Part shown: in pieces, positions 24,150-32,072 of the stretch
How positions within the stretch are numbered: the stretch's first letter is position 1
How the letters are laid out: each line of letters begins with the position of its first letter
Made by a program: the position numbers and the translations under genes
Notes under the pieces: generated by a model
What the model was told of the DNA's origin: nothing
The model's database searches: none
Seen by the model: the letters and a program-made list of their open reading frames with translations, nothing else
From: Parabacteroides gordonii MS-1 = DSM 23371
GTDB taxonomy: Bacteria > Bacteroidota > Bacteroidia > Bacteroidales > Tannerellaceae
Length of the DNA stretch: 64,000 nt
Direction: 5' to 3'
NCBI RefSeq assembly: GCF_000969825.1
Contig: NZ_KQ033920.1
Span: forward strand, 623,114 to 687,113

Positions 24150-24644
24150 ATGTACGAAGAATTAAGAGCATTGTTCGGAAAGGAAAATCCTTCCGTCAAT
24201 AAGTTTGAAACTATCCTGAGTGATTTACCCCCTGTCAGACGTTTTTATTATTATCGCCTTGCCTACAAGGTTGCCCTTTGCGAATGGGAATACCTGACTG
24301 TGCGTTACCAGATTTTCCTCACTCGTCTTTTTACCCGTAATTGGCAACGAACGCTCGACCATCTGCTGGAAAACACCGTACTCGGTACCTTGCAGTTCGA
24401 TCTTCAGGCACCGGAGATCATCTTGCGCTTTATCGGCCAGATGGAAAGCCGCAAGCCTGACTACAAACCCTCTTTTGTGCATCTGGCTTTCTCTCTCCAG
24501 TTGGCCTTCGGTTATAATAACACTGTGGAGTCTTTCGGTGACAAACTGCGTAAGAGGTCTCTTACATCCGAAGACCTTCGGATGCTAAATGACAAAACAT
24601 TGATAACCAACGAGCCGGGTACACGCGAACCTTGTATAAAATAA
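24150..24644 (+). CDS. Hypothetical protein, 164 residues
   Basis: I do not recognise this protein. It is predicted to be cytosolic and mostly helical, with no signal peptide or membrane segment. It is rich in aromatic and basic residues (VRRFYYYRLAYKVALCEWEY, FLTRLFTRNWQRTL). It lies 68 bp after the mini-HU gene, on the same strand, and is followed by a hairpin at 24662-24698, which suggests that the fimbrial-to-24644 transcript ends here. Coding potential is supported by length, the terminator and codon use similar to its neighbours. Confidence 0.65.
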   Translation: MYEELRALFGKENPSVNKFETILSDLPPVRRFYYYRLAYKVALCEWEYLTVRYQIFLTRLFTRNWQRTLDHLLENTVLGTLQFDLQAPEIILRFIGQMESRKPDYKPSFVHLAFSLQLAFGYNNTVESFGDKLRKRSLTSEDLRMLNDKTLITNEPGTREPCIK

Positions 24645-24661
24645 GTGTAAATTGCCGGGAG

Positions 24662-24698
24662 GAGGATTCAGGTAATAAGATCACGATTACTAATCCTC
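24662..24698 (+). terminator. Hairpin after the unknown gene
   Basis: GAGGATT (24662-24668) pairs with AATCCTC (24692-24698), with an inner GTAAT/ATTAC pair. It is followed by TTCTTCT, a weak pyrimidine run. A possible end of the long fimbrial transcript. Confidence 0.5.
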
Positions 24699-24830
24699 TT
24701 CTTCTGCTACGCTGTTTGCGTAACGTAAGTTGTGCATAACCGTCATTATTACGGCAGAAAGGTGTCTTATCCGTTATCCTATATTTGTTTTGTGTTTCAA
24801 TAATGGGTATTAACTAATACATTATTTATT

Positions 24831-25283
24831 ATGGCAATGAAGTTTAAGTTGGTAACAAGAAAGAACATGGGGCCGGACAAAGAAGAAGTACCGGAGAAAA
24901 TCTATGCACAGATGGTGTGTGGCGATTATGTCCCTTTTGAAGAGTTTATTGAGGAAATAGCCGATAGTTCGGGTGTAGGCAGTGCCGGGGTAAAAGCAGT
25001 GATCGACCGTTCGGTTGTTATTTTGGTTCGCCATTTGCAGCATGGACGAAGGGTACATTTCGGGGATCTCGGTCATTTCCGGTATAACTTCGGTTCGGAG
25101 GGCGTGACGGATGAAAAGAGTTTTACTACGAGTATGATCCGCGAGCCGAAAGTTCGTTTCTTCCCGGGCAAGGAATTGCGTGTAGCCAAAAGTCGTACGA
25201 GCTTCGAAAAAGTTTCGTTGGATAAAAAGGACGAAACAGAAGGTGGCGGTGAAGGAGAAGACGACAGACCGGTCATTGAGTAA
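24831..25283 (+). CDS. HU-like DNA-binding protein (HU-HIG type)
   Basis: This 150-residue protein belongs to the HU/IHF-like group often found in Bacteroidetes next to endolysin-like genes. The HU fold is visible in VPFEEFIEEIADSSGVGSAG, VILVRHLQHGRRVHFGDLGH and FRYNFGSEGVTDEKSF, and PKVRFFPGKELRVAKSRTSF matches the C-terminal helix region. It has an extended N-terminus and an acidic glycine-rich tail (EGGGEGEDDRPVIE). It is the first gene of a group with a holin-like protein and an M15 peptidase. Binding to DNA is expected; specific targets are unknown. A near-palindrome GTATTAACTAATAC just upstream could be an operator. Confidence 0.85.
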   Translation: MAMKFKLVTRKNMGPDKEEVPEKIYAQMVCGDYVPFEEFIEEIADSSGVGSAGVKAVIDRSVVILVRHLQHGRRVHFGDLGHFRYNFGSEGVTDEKSFTTSMIREPKVRFFPGKELRVAKSRTSFEKVSLDKKDETEGGGEGEDDRPVIE

Positions 25284-25304
25284 TTGACAATTAAAAAGAA
25301 AGTC

Positions 25305-25511
25305 ATGAAACGGTTGACGGTTCAGTTGATTATTGCAATCCTGCTCACATTGAGCGGGATTGTTCTTCTCTTCAGCGGATTCTGGATCGATCCGCAGGGA
25401 TTGATCGATAACAGCGTATTGGTGGCTTTCGGTGAGATCAGTACGTTTGCGGGTGCCCTTTTCGGGGTTGATTATACCTATAAATTTAAAATCAATGACA
25501 ATGGAAAGTAG
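25305..25511 (+). CDS. Small two-helix membrane protein, holin-like
   Basis: The ATG at 25305 with AAAGAAAG upstream gives a 68-residue product. Two hydrophobic segments are visible: LIIAILLTLSGIVLLFSGFW (residues ~8-28) and NSVLVAFGEISTFAGALFGV (~37-56), with a short polar loop and a basic C-terminus. Small size, two membrane helices and a position directly before a peptidoglycan peptidase fit a phage-type holin. The 3' end overlaps the M15 gene start by 11-17 bp. The holin assignment is by architecture and context only. Confidence 0.65.
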   Translation: MKRLTVQLIIAILLTLSGIVLLFSGFWIDPQGLIDNSVLVAFGEISTFAGALFGVDYTYKFKINDNGK

Positions 25512-26358
25512 AAGTAAAAAGATCGGGTTAAGTGAACATTTTACGCTGGAAGAGCTTACGTATAGCCGTACCGCAGTAGAGAATGCAATAGCCAATGAAC
25601 CGCCTGCTCAGGCAAGGGCTTCGTTGCAACATCTGGTAAATTGTCTACTGGAACCGTTGCGACAATTATATAAGAAGCCGATCGCCATCCTGAGCGGTTA
25701 CCGGAATAAAGAGGTGAACCGTTTGGTGGGCGGTGTGGCTACGAGCCAGCATGTAAAGGGGGAGGCAGCCGATTGTTATACTCCCGAAGGCCCGGAGAAG
25801 TTGCTGGAACTGTTGATGCGGTCGGGCTTACCTTTCGACCAGGCGATTTTATACAAACACCGCCGTTTCCTGCATCTGTCATTGAAGCAATCCGGCAGGA
25901 ACCGGATGCAGGTGCTTGTTTATATGCTCTGTATTGCCTGTTTATTCTTTAGCTGTGGTATGAAAAAAACTGTGCGCCGGCAGGAAAATGCAAATCGGAA
26001 CGAGTCAGTCAGAATAGACCGTAACGACAGCTTGTTATTACAAAGTCGCTCTATCCTGAACGACTCCTTATCGTGGGAACTAAAACAGGTCATTTTCCTT
26101 CCACCAGACAGTTCGGGCAGGCAACCCCTGCAAAGCCTTACCGTAGCCCGCCTGCAACAGGTTAGCAGCAGTATCGACAGCCTGGCCTCTACCTCTGCAA
26201 CGCAACAATCCTATACCGCCAGAACAGTGGAACAAATACAAAAACAGGAAATCCATCACACCAGTAACTACCGTATTCTGATCTTAACCATAGCTGGGTT
26301 TTGCTTCTTTATAGGAGGGATGATCTATATTAGAAAGAAAAGAGTAGAACTTACTTGA
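25501..26358 (+). CDS. M15 peptidase fused to a spanin-like lipoprotein
   Basis: Starting at ATG 25501 (ATG 25495 is also possible), the product has 285 residues. Residues 1-135 form an M15_3 peptidase domain with the metal ligands in SQHVKGEAADCY and the later FLHLSL; such domains cut peptide stems of peptidoglycan and serve as endolysins in phages. The domain ends at the usual place (SGRNRMQ). Without a stop the frame continues into a lipoprotein-like signal (YMLCIACLFFSC, C152), about 100 polar residues, and a C-terminal membrane helix (LILTIAGFCFFIGGMIYI) with a basic tail. The second half therefore has the layout of a unimolecular spanin. The 3' end overlaps the toxin gene on the other strand by 8 bp. 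Confidence 0.8.
   Translation: MESRSKKIGLSEHFTLEELTYSRTAVENAIANEPPAQARASLQHLVNCLLEPLRQLYKKPIAILSGYRNKEVNRLVGGVATSQHVKGEAADCYTPEGPEKLLELLMRSGLPFDQAILYKHRRFLHLSLKQSGRNRMQVLVYMLCIACLFFSCGMKKTVRRQENANRNESVRIDRNDSLLLQSRSILNDSLSWELKQVIFLPPDSSGRQPLQSLTVARLQQVSSSIDSLASTSATQQSYTARTVEQIQKQEIHHTSNYRILILTIAGFCFFIGGMIYIRKKRVELT
25906..26358 (+). other. Possible internal start for a unimolecular-spanin-like lipoprotein
   Basis: An in-frame ATG at 25906 has CAGGAA 6-11 bp upstream. Translation from it would give a 150-residue protein with a lipoprotein signal (residues 1-17), a polar periplasmic segment and a C-terminal transmembrane helix, the topology of phage u-spanins that link outer and inner membrane. 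Whether it is made separately or only as the fusion is not known. Confidence 0.5.
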
Positions 26359-26665
26359 TGGAATATTTTAGATATTCAGGATCCCTTCGTATATCCCAAA
26401 CCGCTGTGATACGTACATTATTTCCTTCTATATAATATATAAGTTTGAAGTGTTTCTCAACGACCAGCGAATGATATTCTTTTTCTCTATTGGCTAAAAG
26501 AGGTTCTACCGGTCCTGCATATGCAAATATCTTAAGAGGATCGGCGGACTCTAATAGACGGTTCCATATATCATTAGCCACCTGCTCGCTTTTGGATAGA
26601 TAAAATTGATAGATATCCTCCAGGTCGAGTTGTGCAATAGGCATCCATTTTACGATATATTCCAT
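26351..26665 (-). CDS. ParE/RelE-family toxin
   Basis: This 104-residue protein has the compact ParE/RelE plan: an N-terminal YIVKWMPIAQLDLEDIYQFY helix-strand region, a middle LLANREKEYHSLVVEKHFKL strand pair, and a C-terminal VRITAVWDIRRDPEYLKYSI. ParE toxins poison gyrase and RelE toxins cleave mRNA on the ribosome; the sequence does not settle which. It overlaps the upstream antitoxin-like gene by 16 bp, the usual tight coupling. Convergent overlap with the M15 gene is 8 bp. Confidence 0.85.
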   Translation of the reverse strand: MEYIVKWMPIAQLDLEDIYQFYLSKSEQVANDIWNRLLESADPLKIFAYAGPVEPLLANREKEYHSLVVEKHFKLIYYIEGNNVRITAVWDIRRDPEYLKYSIK

Positions 26666-26871
26666 CGATTATATTTTTTACGGAGTTCCTCTGTAGTCAA
26701 TCCTAAACCTTGACGAGCTTCTTCTTCTGCCTGATCCAGGCGTTTATTCAGTTCTTCAAGAGTATATTGACAGGGAGGACGCTGGATCTCTGTATTGAAT
26801 CCGTATGCAGCCTGGGGCTCATTTACATTTTGCGAAGTTTCTTCCGGTAATGGATATTCTTTTTTTGTCAT
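26650..26871 (-). CDS. Antitoxin-like partner of the ParE/RelE toxin
   Basis: This 73-residue, acidic, helical protein (YTLEELNKRLDQAEEEARQG and LTTEELRKKYNRW) precedes the toxin and overlaps it by 16 bp. The N-terminal ~30 residues are proline-rich and probably disordered. I see no clear helix-turn-helix or ribbon-helix-helix DNA-binding motif. The assignment rests on size, order and overlap. A TACATTTG promoter box lies upstream at 26900-26907. Confidence 0.75.
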   Translation of the reverse strand: MTKKEYPLPEETSQNVNEPQAAYGFNTEIQRPPCQYTLEELNKRLDQAEEEARQGLGLTTEELRKKYNRWNIS

Positions 26872-26899
26872 GGTTGGTTATTCTTTTTTAATTATACTG

Positions 26900-26907
26900 C
26901 AAATGTA
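26900..26907 (-). promoter_or_regulatory. -7 promoter box for the toxin-antitoxin pair
   Basis: The minus strand reads TACATTTG, a perfect TAnnTTTG match, 29 bp before the antitoxin ATG. Confidence 0.55.
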
Positions 26908-26981
26908 ATGAATTCCTTATAATTAAAGGGAGATAATTAAATATTTCTTTGAAATAGGTATATAATAGGACATCGTTGGAG

Positions 26982-27806
26982 TCAATGCAGTTTTATATAC
27001 CCTAATTTCGTATACCGTATATTTCGGGAGGTATAATGTTTGATTACTTTGGCTGAGCGGATATGCATTTTTTCCCCGATCTGATACGGATGGTCGGCGT
27101 TGCTTAATTTGCCGCTTTCCAGACTGCGGTCGGTTGCACGGATGGTGAAGAAAAACAGGTTGCCTGCTTCGTCCGAAGCAACGATTTTCTGGTCGGCGTA
27201 AAAATGGGTGGTTCCCCGGATAGTACGGGTCTTATATGGATTATCTTCCACTTTGACCCGCAGTATGGAAAGATGCAGGTCACTAAGTTTTTCGTCTATT
27301 ACTCCGACAAATCGACTAACGGGTACTTTGTGCATACGGGAAGTATATAGATCCTGATGAACCCATGCATAGGTTGCCGCCAGTTCCTTAAAACGCCTTT
27401 CACTTTGTACACGCGCTTCATATTTGTTGGCAATCCATGCCACATACTTAGGGTCGATCGTCACGATCTGATATAAACGGTATCCGCGATATTTGCCGAA
27501 AGTGATAACGTCGTCGGCATTGTGGGATATGGAGTCGATACGGGGGGTAATGTTCAGCCTGGCGAAGGAGTTGGCTACGGCCTTCATCGCTTTTTCTACT
27601 GAGTTGATCGCATTGACATCCAATGTCGAAAGGAAAACATTCGGATGATATTCAGCACCCGGGTTATAGAACCAAAGCGTATAATAAGCGGTCTTTTCAT
27701 TAGGCAAAAGAATATAGTACACGCCTTTGTCAGCATTTCTTCCTTCGTTAAACTCTTTCAGTTTATCCAGGACAAATTGTTCGATATAGTCTGAAATGTT
27801 ACTCAT
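26982..27806 (-). CDS. Hypothetical protein with ExoX-C-like motif
   Basis: This 274-residue cytosolic protein contains ITFGKYRGYRLYQIVTIDPK followed by YVAWIANK, which matches the short C-terminal domain of exodeoxyribonuclease X-like proteins (FGKYKG...DPxYLxWL). No exonuclease domain is present. The N-terminal ~95 residues and the C-terminal ~120 residues (ADQKIVASDEAGNLFFFTIR, YQIGEKMHIRSAKVIKHYTS) are not recognised; the latter could be an OB-like beta domain. Single gene between the toxin pair and the Nudix gene, on the same strand as both. Confidence 0.7.
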   Translation of the reverse strand: MSNISDYIEQFVLDKLKEFNEGRNADKGVYYILLPNEKTAYYTLWFYNPGAEYHPNVFLSTLDVNAINSVEKAMKAVANSFARLNITPRIDSISHNADDVITFGKYRGYRLYQIVTIDPKYVAWIANKYEARVQSERRFKELAATYAWVHQDLYTSRMHKVPVSRFVGVIDEKLSDLHLSILRVKVEDNPYKTRTIRGTTHFYADQKIVASDEAGNLFFFTIRATDRSLESGKLSNADHPYQIGEKMHIRSAKVIKHYTSRNIRYTKLGYIKLH

Positions 27807-27907
27807 AACTCATCCTCCTCATATTCTTCCTTAACAAATATATGAAAAGAGGATGAATTATCCTAATCAAATTGTGATTATTAACGGGGAAGTCTGCATC
27901 TCCCAGT

Positions 27908-28468
27908 CTATACCAGATGGTTTAAAGCCAGATATTTCCAGAGTGGAGCGGCATGTAATGCCTGTTTTATCTGGTCGGTTTTCAGCAGTTCGATCACTTC
28001 TTCGAGTGTAAGGATATGGACGGCCAGATCTTCCGTATCTTCCAGGTGTTGATTGCTGACTTGCTCGACATCTGTCGCCAGGAAACAATGAGTCAGATTG
28101 GTATGAGTACTGGGATTCACGGAAATTGTCATGATCTTTTTCCATTCACCTTTGCCGAAACCGGTTTCTTCCAGTAATTCCCGCTGGGCGGAAACGAGTG
28201 GCGTACCGTCTTCTTTTTCGCAAACACCGGCACAAAGTTCATAAGATGTTTCTCCCAAACCGTGGCGGTACTGGCTGATAAAAACAAACTTTTTATCTTT
28301 CGTAATGGCGATTATATTGATCCATTCCGGGTATTCGAAAACAAAATATTCCGGGATCTGGTTGCCATTGGGCAGTTCAACCCGTTCACTTCGTACGGTC
28401 AGCCACGGTTTATGGTGGAGATAAGTACTTTCAAGCACTTTCCATTTTCTGTCTTTCAAGTCTTCCAT
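27908..28468 (-). CDS. Nudix hydrolase, ADP-ribose pyrophosphatase type
   Basis: This 186-residue protein carries a Nudix box (SAQRELLEETGFGKGEW) with the REL-x-EE-x-G core; the first glutamate of the classical box is shifted or replaced (EKEDGTPLV). The N-terminal strands (VLESTYLHHKPWLTVRSERV) and VFISQYRHGLGETSYELCAG are typical of ADP-ribose pyrophosphatases (NudF group). It should hydrolyse nucleoside diphosphate sugars in the cytosol. It is transcribed divergently from sucC. Confidence 0.85.
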   Translation of the reverse strand: MEDLKDRKWKVLESTYLHHKPWLTVRSERVELPNGNQIPEYFVFEYPEWINIIAITKDKKFVFISQYRHGLGETSYELCAGVCEKEDGTPLVSAQRELLEETGFGKGEWKKIMTISVNPSTHTNLTHCFLATDVEQVSNQHLEDTEDLAVHILTLEEVIELLKTDQIKQALHAAPLWKYLALNHLV

Positions 28469-28557
28469 AATTCTTGTATCGTGTTAATTGATTATTTAAA
28501 CTAACGGTCGTCCCGATTGTTTATTATATAAGTAGGAACCACTAAATTTATTATCCG

Positions 28558-29703
28558 ATGAAGATACACGAATTTCAGGCAAAAAAACTCTTTTCAGATT
28601 ATGGGATACCGGTCGAGCGGCATATTTTATGTAGTACGCCGGAGGAGGTTGTGGCTGCCTTCAGTCAGTTGGGGAATGAAAAAGTAGCAATCAAAGCACA
28701 GGTGCTGACCGGGGGAAGAGGTAAAGCCGGCGGTGTGAAGCTGGCTGGGAATGCCGAAGAAGCCTTGCAGCATGCCGAAAGTATTTTGGGCATGACTATT
28801 AAAGATTATCCCGTCACCCGGGTAATTGTCAGCGAAGCGGTGAATATCCATCTGGAGTATTATATCAGTTTTGTGATCGACCGTAATTCCCGCTCGGTCG
28901 TCCTGATGATGAGTGCCGAAGGGGGAATGGACATTGAAGAAGTGGCACACCGCGCACCCGAAAAGATTTTCCATTTCCGGATCGATCCGTTGATCGGAAT
29001 TCCTGATTATCTGGCGCGGCGTTATGCTTTTACCCTGTTTGATAAAACTTCCCAGGTCAATCAACTGGCCGGGATTATACAGAATATGTACCGGCTTTTT
29101 ATAGAGAAAGATGCTTCCCTGGTGGAGATAAACCCACTGGTTATGACACGGGAAGGTGTCTTGATCGCGATCGATGCCAAGATGACTTTCGATGACAATG
29201 CGTTGTATCGGCAGCCTCGTGTCTTTTCCCTTTTTGAACCTACCGAGGAAGAAAAGATAGAAGCCCGGGCAAAGGAAAGCGGTTTCAGTTACGTGCACAT
29301 GGGCGGTGAGATCGGCTGTATGGTTAACGGGGCGGGTCTGGCTATGGCTACAATGGATATGATCAAACTATATGGCGGCGATCCGGCTAATTTCCTGGAT
29401 ATCGGCGGTAGCTCCAATCCGGAAAAAGTAATCGAAGCGATGAAGTTGCTGCTGAAAGATCCGAAAGTAAAGGTGGTGCTGATTAATATATTCGGTGGGA
29501 TTACCCGCTGCGATGATGTGGCTTACGGCCTGCTGAAAGCTTTCGAGCAGATAAACAATGATATTCCCGTTATTGTCCGGCTGACCGGGACAAATGAGAA
29601 AGAGGGGCGCGATCTGTTGCGCAATACCCGTTTTAAAGTGGCCGAAACGATGGGTGAAGCAACCCTGATGGCCGTAGAATTATCACAAAACAGCAAAAAA
29701 TAG
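28558..29703 (+). CDS. sucC: Succinyl-CoA ligase, beta subunit
   Basis: This 381-residue protein is close to full-length SucC. The ATP-grasp domain begins [20 protein letters not shown] and includes [18 protein letters not shown]; the CoA-ligase part contains [13 protein letters not shown] and [20 protein letters not shown]. With SucD it interconverts succinyl-CoA and succinate with nucleotide phosphorylation; in gut Bacteroidales this serves the reductive branch to succinate/propionate or biosynthetic succinyl-CoA. The sucD start is 5 bp after the stop. Confidence 0.95.
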   Translation: MKIHEFQAKKLFSDYGIPVERHILCSTPEEVVAAFSQLGNEKVAIKAQVLTGGRGKAGGVKLAGNAEEALQHAESILGMTIKDYPVTRVIVSEAVNIHLEYYISFVIDRNSRSVVLMMSAEGGMDIEEVAHRAPEKIFHFRIDPLIGIPDYLARRYAFTLFDKTSQVNQLAGIIQNMYRLFIEKDASLVEINPLVMTREGVLIAIDAKMTFDDNALYRQPRVFSLFEPTEEEKIEARAKESGFSYVHMGGEIGCMVNGAGLAMATMDMIKLYGGDPANFLDIGGSSNPEKVIEAMKLLLKDPKVKVVLINIFGGITRCDDVAYGLLKAFEQINNDIPVIVRLTGTNEKEGRDLLRNTRFKVAETMGEATLMAVELSQNSKK

Positions 29704-29708
29704 TCATC

Positions 29709-30566
29709 ATGAGCATACTGATCAATAAATCTACCCGTCTGATCGTACAGGGAATCACCGGACGCGACGGGCTTTTCCATGCACTGAAAATGAAAGAATA
29801 TGGAACTAACGTCGTAGGTGGAACTTCGCCGGGCAAAGGCGGAACCGAGATCGATCATATTCCGGTATTCAACACGATGTACGACGCCGTGCAGCAAACG
29901 CAGGCAAATACCTCTATTATATTTGTTCCCGCCCGTTTTGCTGCCGATGCCATCATGGAGGCGGCCGATGCGGGTATCGGGCTGATTGTCTGTATCACTG
30001 AAGGAGTTCCGACAGTCGATGTGATCAAAGCCTACCGGTTCGTGCAGATGAAGGGTGCGAAGCTGATCGGGCCGAATTGTCCCGGATTGGTCTCTCCGGG
30101 CGAAAGCCTTGTCGGTATCCTTCCCGGTAAAGTGTTTATGAAAGGACACACCGGCGTGTTAAGCAGGAGCGGAACACTTACCTATGAAGTGGTTTATCAT
30201 CTGACAGCCAATGGGATGGGACAATCTACCGCCGTAGGGATGGGGGGCGATCCTGTGGTCGGCCTTTACTTCCGCGAACTGCTGGCAATGTTTGAGAATG
30301 ATCCGGATACGCATTCTATCGTGATGATCGGCGAGATAGGCGGTAACGCGGAAGAACTGGCGGCCGAATATATCCGTGAGCATGTAACGAAACCGGTTGT
30401 CGGATTTATTGCCGGACAGTCGGCCCCGCCGGGTAAACAGATGGGGCATGCCGGAGCTATTATCTCCGGAGGAACGGGTACGGCCGTTGAAAAGATCCGG
30501 GCGATGGAAGAAGCGGGTATACGGGTTGCTTGTGAGCCGTCTGAAATACCGAAGCTATTTTTATAA
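29709..30566 (+). CDS. sucD: Succinyl-CoA ligase, alpha subunit
   Basis: This 285-residue protein contains the CoA-binding Rossmann domain ([20 protein letters not shown]) and the phosphohistidine loop ([20 protein letters not shown]). Conserved [13 protein letters not shown] and [15 protein letters not shown] are present. It forms a complex with SucC encoded immediately upstream. Confidence 0.95.
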   Translation: MSILINKSTRLIVQGITGRDGLFHALKMKEYGTNVVGGTSPGKGGTEIDHIPVFNTMYDAVQQTQANTSIIFVPARFAADAIMEAADAGIGLIVCITEGVPTVDVIKAYRFVQMKGAKLIGPNCPGLVSPGESLVGILPGKVFMKGHTGVLSRSGTLTYEVVYHLTANGMGQSTAVGMGGDPVVGLYFRELLAMFENDPDTHSIVMIGEIGGNAEELAAEYIREHVTKPVVGFIAGQSAPPGKQMGHAGAIISGGTGTAVEKIRAMEEAGIRVACEPSEIPKLFL

Positions 30567-30594
30567 CTATACATGAACATAACAACTTTATCCC

Positions 30595-30602
30595 TATCTT
30601 TG
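30595..30602 (+). promoter_or_regulatory. -7 promoter box for the SGNH/MBOAT operon
   Basis: TATCTTTG matches TAnnTTTG exactly and lies 21 bp before the first ATG, so the acylation genes have their own promoter after sucD. Confidence 0.55.
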
Positions 30603-30623
30603 CACCTTCGTAAGATTGAGTAA

Positions 30624-32072
30624 ATGAATAAAGAGGATAATTTCGGCAGATTACTGGTGTTATTACTTATCACGTTTTGTATCTGCCTGGGACTGTATTA
30701 TCTGCCGGATCAGTTGTTCGGACAGAAAATAAAAAAGGTTGACTTACTTTCGGATTTACGGGTAAAGACGCAATCGTTGTCGATGGACTCCCTGCGCAGG
30801 CAGCTTGAACAGCCGGATACGTTGCAAATAGACTCGGTTGCTTTGCGCGATTCGATCATCCGCTCTACGGGGATCGATTCTGCGGCACTGGCTTTGCGTG
30901 ATTCTCTGTACAATGTAATGTACTCCGTTCAGGGGGCTGACTCGCTCGGTACCCACATTGAAGACTATTCGGTCGGACATATCGGATTGAAACGTTTCTT
31001 TGCCGCACTAAAGAAAGGCAAGGAGTTGAAGCGGCCGGTTCGTGTGGCCTTCCTTGGCGACTCGTTTATCGAAGGGGATATCGTGGTTGCAGACTTGCGC
31101 TCGGCTTTACAGAAGGAGTTTGGCGGACGCGGGGTCGGATTCGTTCCGATTGCTTCCGTGGCATCACAATTCCGTCCTACGGTCGAACAGTGGTCGGAGG
31201 GATGGCATACCTGGTCGATGCTGACCGATCATGACCACGGCTATACGCTTTCGGGCATGATGTTCGAGCCGAAAGGTGAAAAGGCTTCCGTTTCGGTAAA
31301 GACGACGAACCGTTATCCGGAATTACAGACCGTTTCTTCCCTGAAATTCCTATATGAACAGAACACGGGAACCCGTATGAAACTGTTCTGCAACGGCGAA
31401 CCCGATACGATCAATGAACTACTTCCCGTTACCACTGAAATAACCCAGTACGAAAGGAAAGGTACATTTACCGAAGCTTCTTTTTCGTTTACGGAAACGG
31501 ACGGTTTCCGGGCTTTAGGTCTTGCCTTGGAAGATAATTCGGGCATTGTGGTAGATAACTATTCTTTGCGAGGTAATTCCGGTATGATCCTTACCCGTCT
31601 GGACAGCGCACGCTGCCGGAGTCTGAGCAAGGTGCGTCCGTATGACCTGATCATTCTCCAGTATGGGCTGAATGTGGTGAGCGACAGTGTGCTGCATTAT
31701 GGATGGTATAGTAACCGGATGGTTGAAGCTGTCCGTCGTGTGCAGGTTTGTTTCCCGGAAGCAGACGTTTTGCTGCTGGGCGTTTCCGATCGCAGCCATC
31801 AGGAAGACGGCGAGTTTGAGACGATGCCTGCCGTCTTGGCGTTGCTTCATACGCAAAGACAGATCGCCCGTAAAGCGGGTATTCCGTTCTGGAATACATT
31901 TGGCGGAATGGGAGGCGAGAACAGTATGGTTCGCTTCGTGGAGAATAATTGGGCCAGCAAGGATTATACGCATCTTAGTTTCCGTGGCGGACGCGAAATC
32001 GCGACTGCGTTATTTAAAGCATTATTATTAGAAAAGGAGTTTTATGATGAAGCAGACAAAGTGGTTAATTAA
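30624..32072 (+). CDS. Membrane-anchored SGNH-hydrolase-like protein, first copy
   Basis: This 482-residue protein has one N-terminal membrane helix (LLVLLLITFCICLGLYYL), a helical segment to about residue 130, and an SGNH/GDSL-like domain. The GDS block is VAFLGDSFIEGD and the catalytic Asp-His block is DYTHLSFRGG; the block-III-like segment is LIILQYGLNVVSD. Domain length is normal for PatB/AlgX-like acyl-transfer or esterase proteins. It is followed by a second SGNH protein (29-bp overlap) and an MBOAT acyltransferase, so the set probably moves acetyl groups across the inner membrane and onto an envelope glycan. The target glycan is unknown. Confidence 0.78.
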   Translation: MNKEDNFGRLLVLLLITFCICLGLYYLPDQLFGQKIKKVDLLSDLRVKTQSLSMDSLRRQLEQPDTLQIDSVALRDSIIRSTGIDSAALALRDSLYNVMYSVQGADSLGTHIEDYSVGHIGLKRFFAALKKGKELKRPVRVAFLGDSFIEGDIVVADLRSALQKEFGGRGVGFVPIASVASQFRPTVEQWSEGWHTWSMLTDHDHGYTLSGMMFEPKGEKASVSVKTTNRYPELQTVSSLKFLYEQNTGTRMKLFCNGEPDTINELLPVTTEITQYERKGTFTEASFSFTETDGFRALGLALEDNSGIVVDNYSLRGNSGMILTRLDSARCRSLSKVRPYDLIILQYGLNVVSDSVLHYGWYSNRMVEAVRRVQVCFPEADVLLLGVSDRSHQEDGEFETMPAVLALLHTQRQIARKAGIPFWNTFGGMGGENSMVRFVENNWASKDYTHLSFRGGREIATALFKALLLEKEFYDEADKVVN

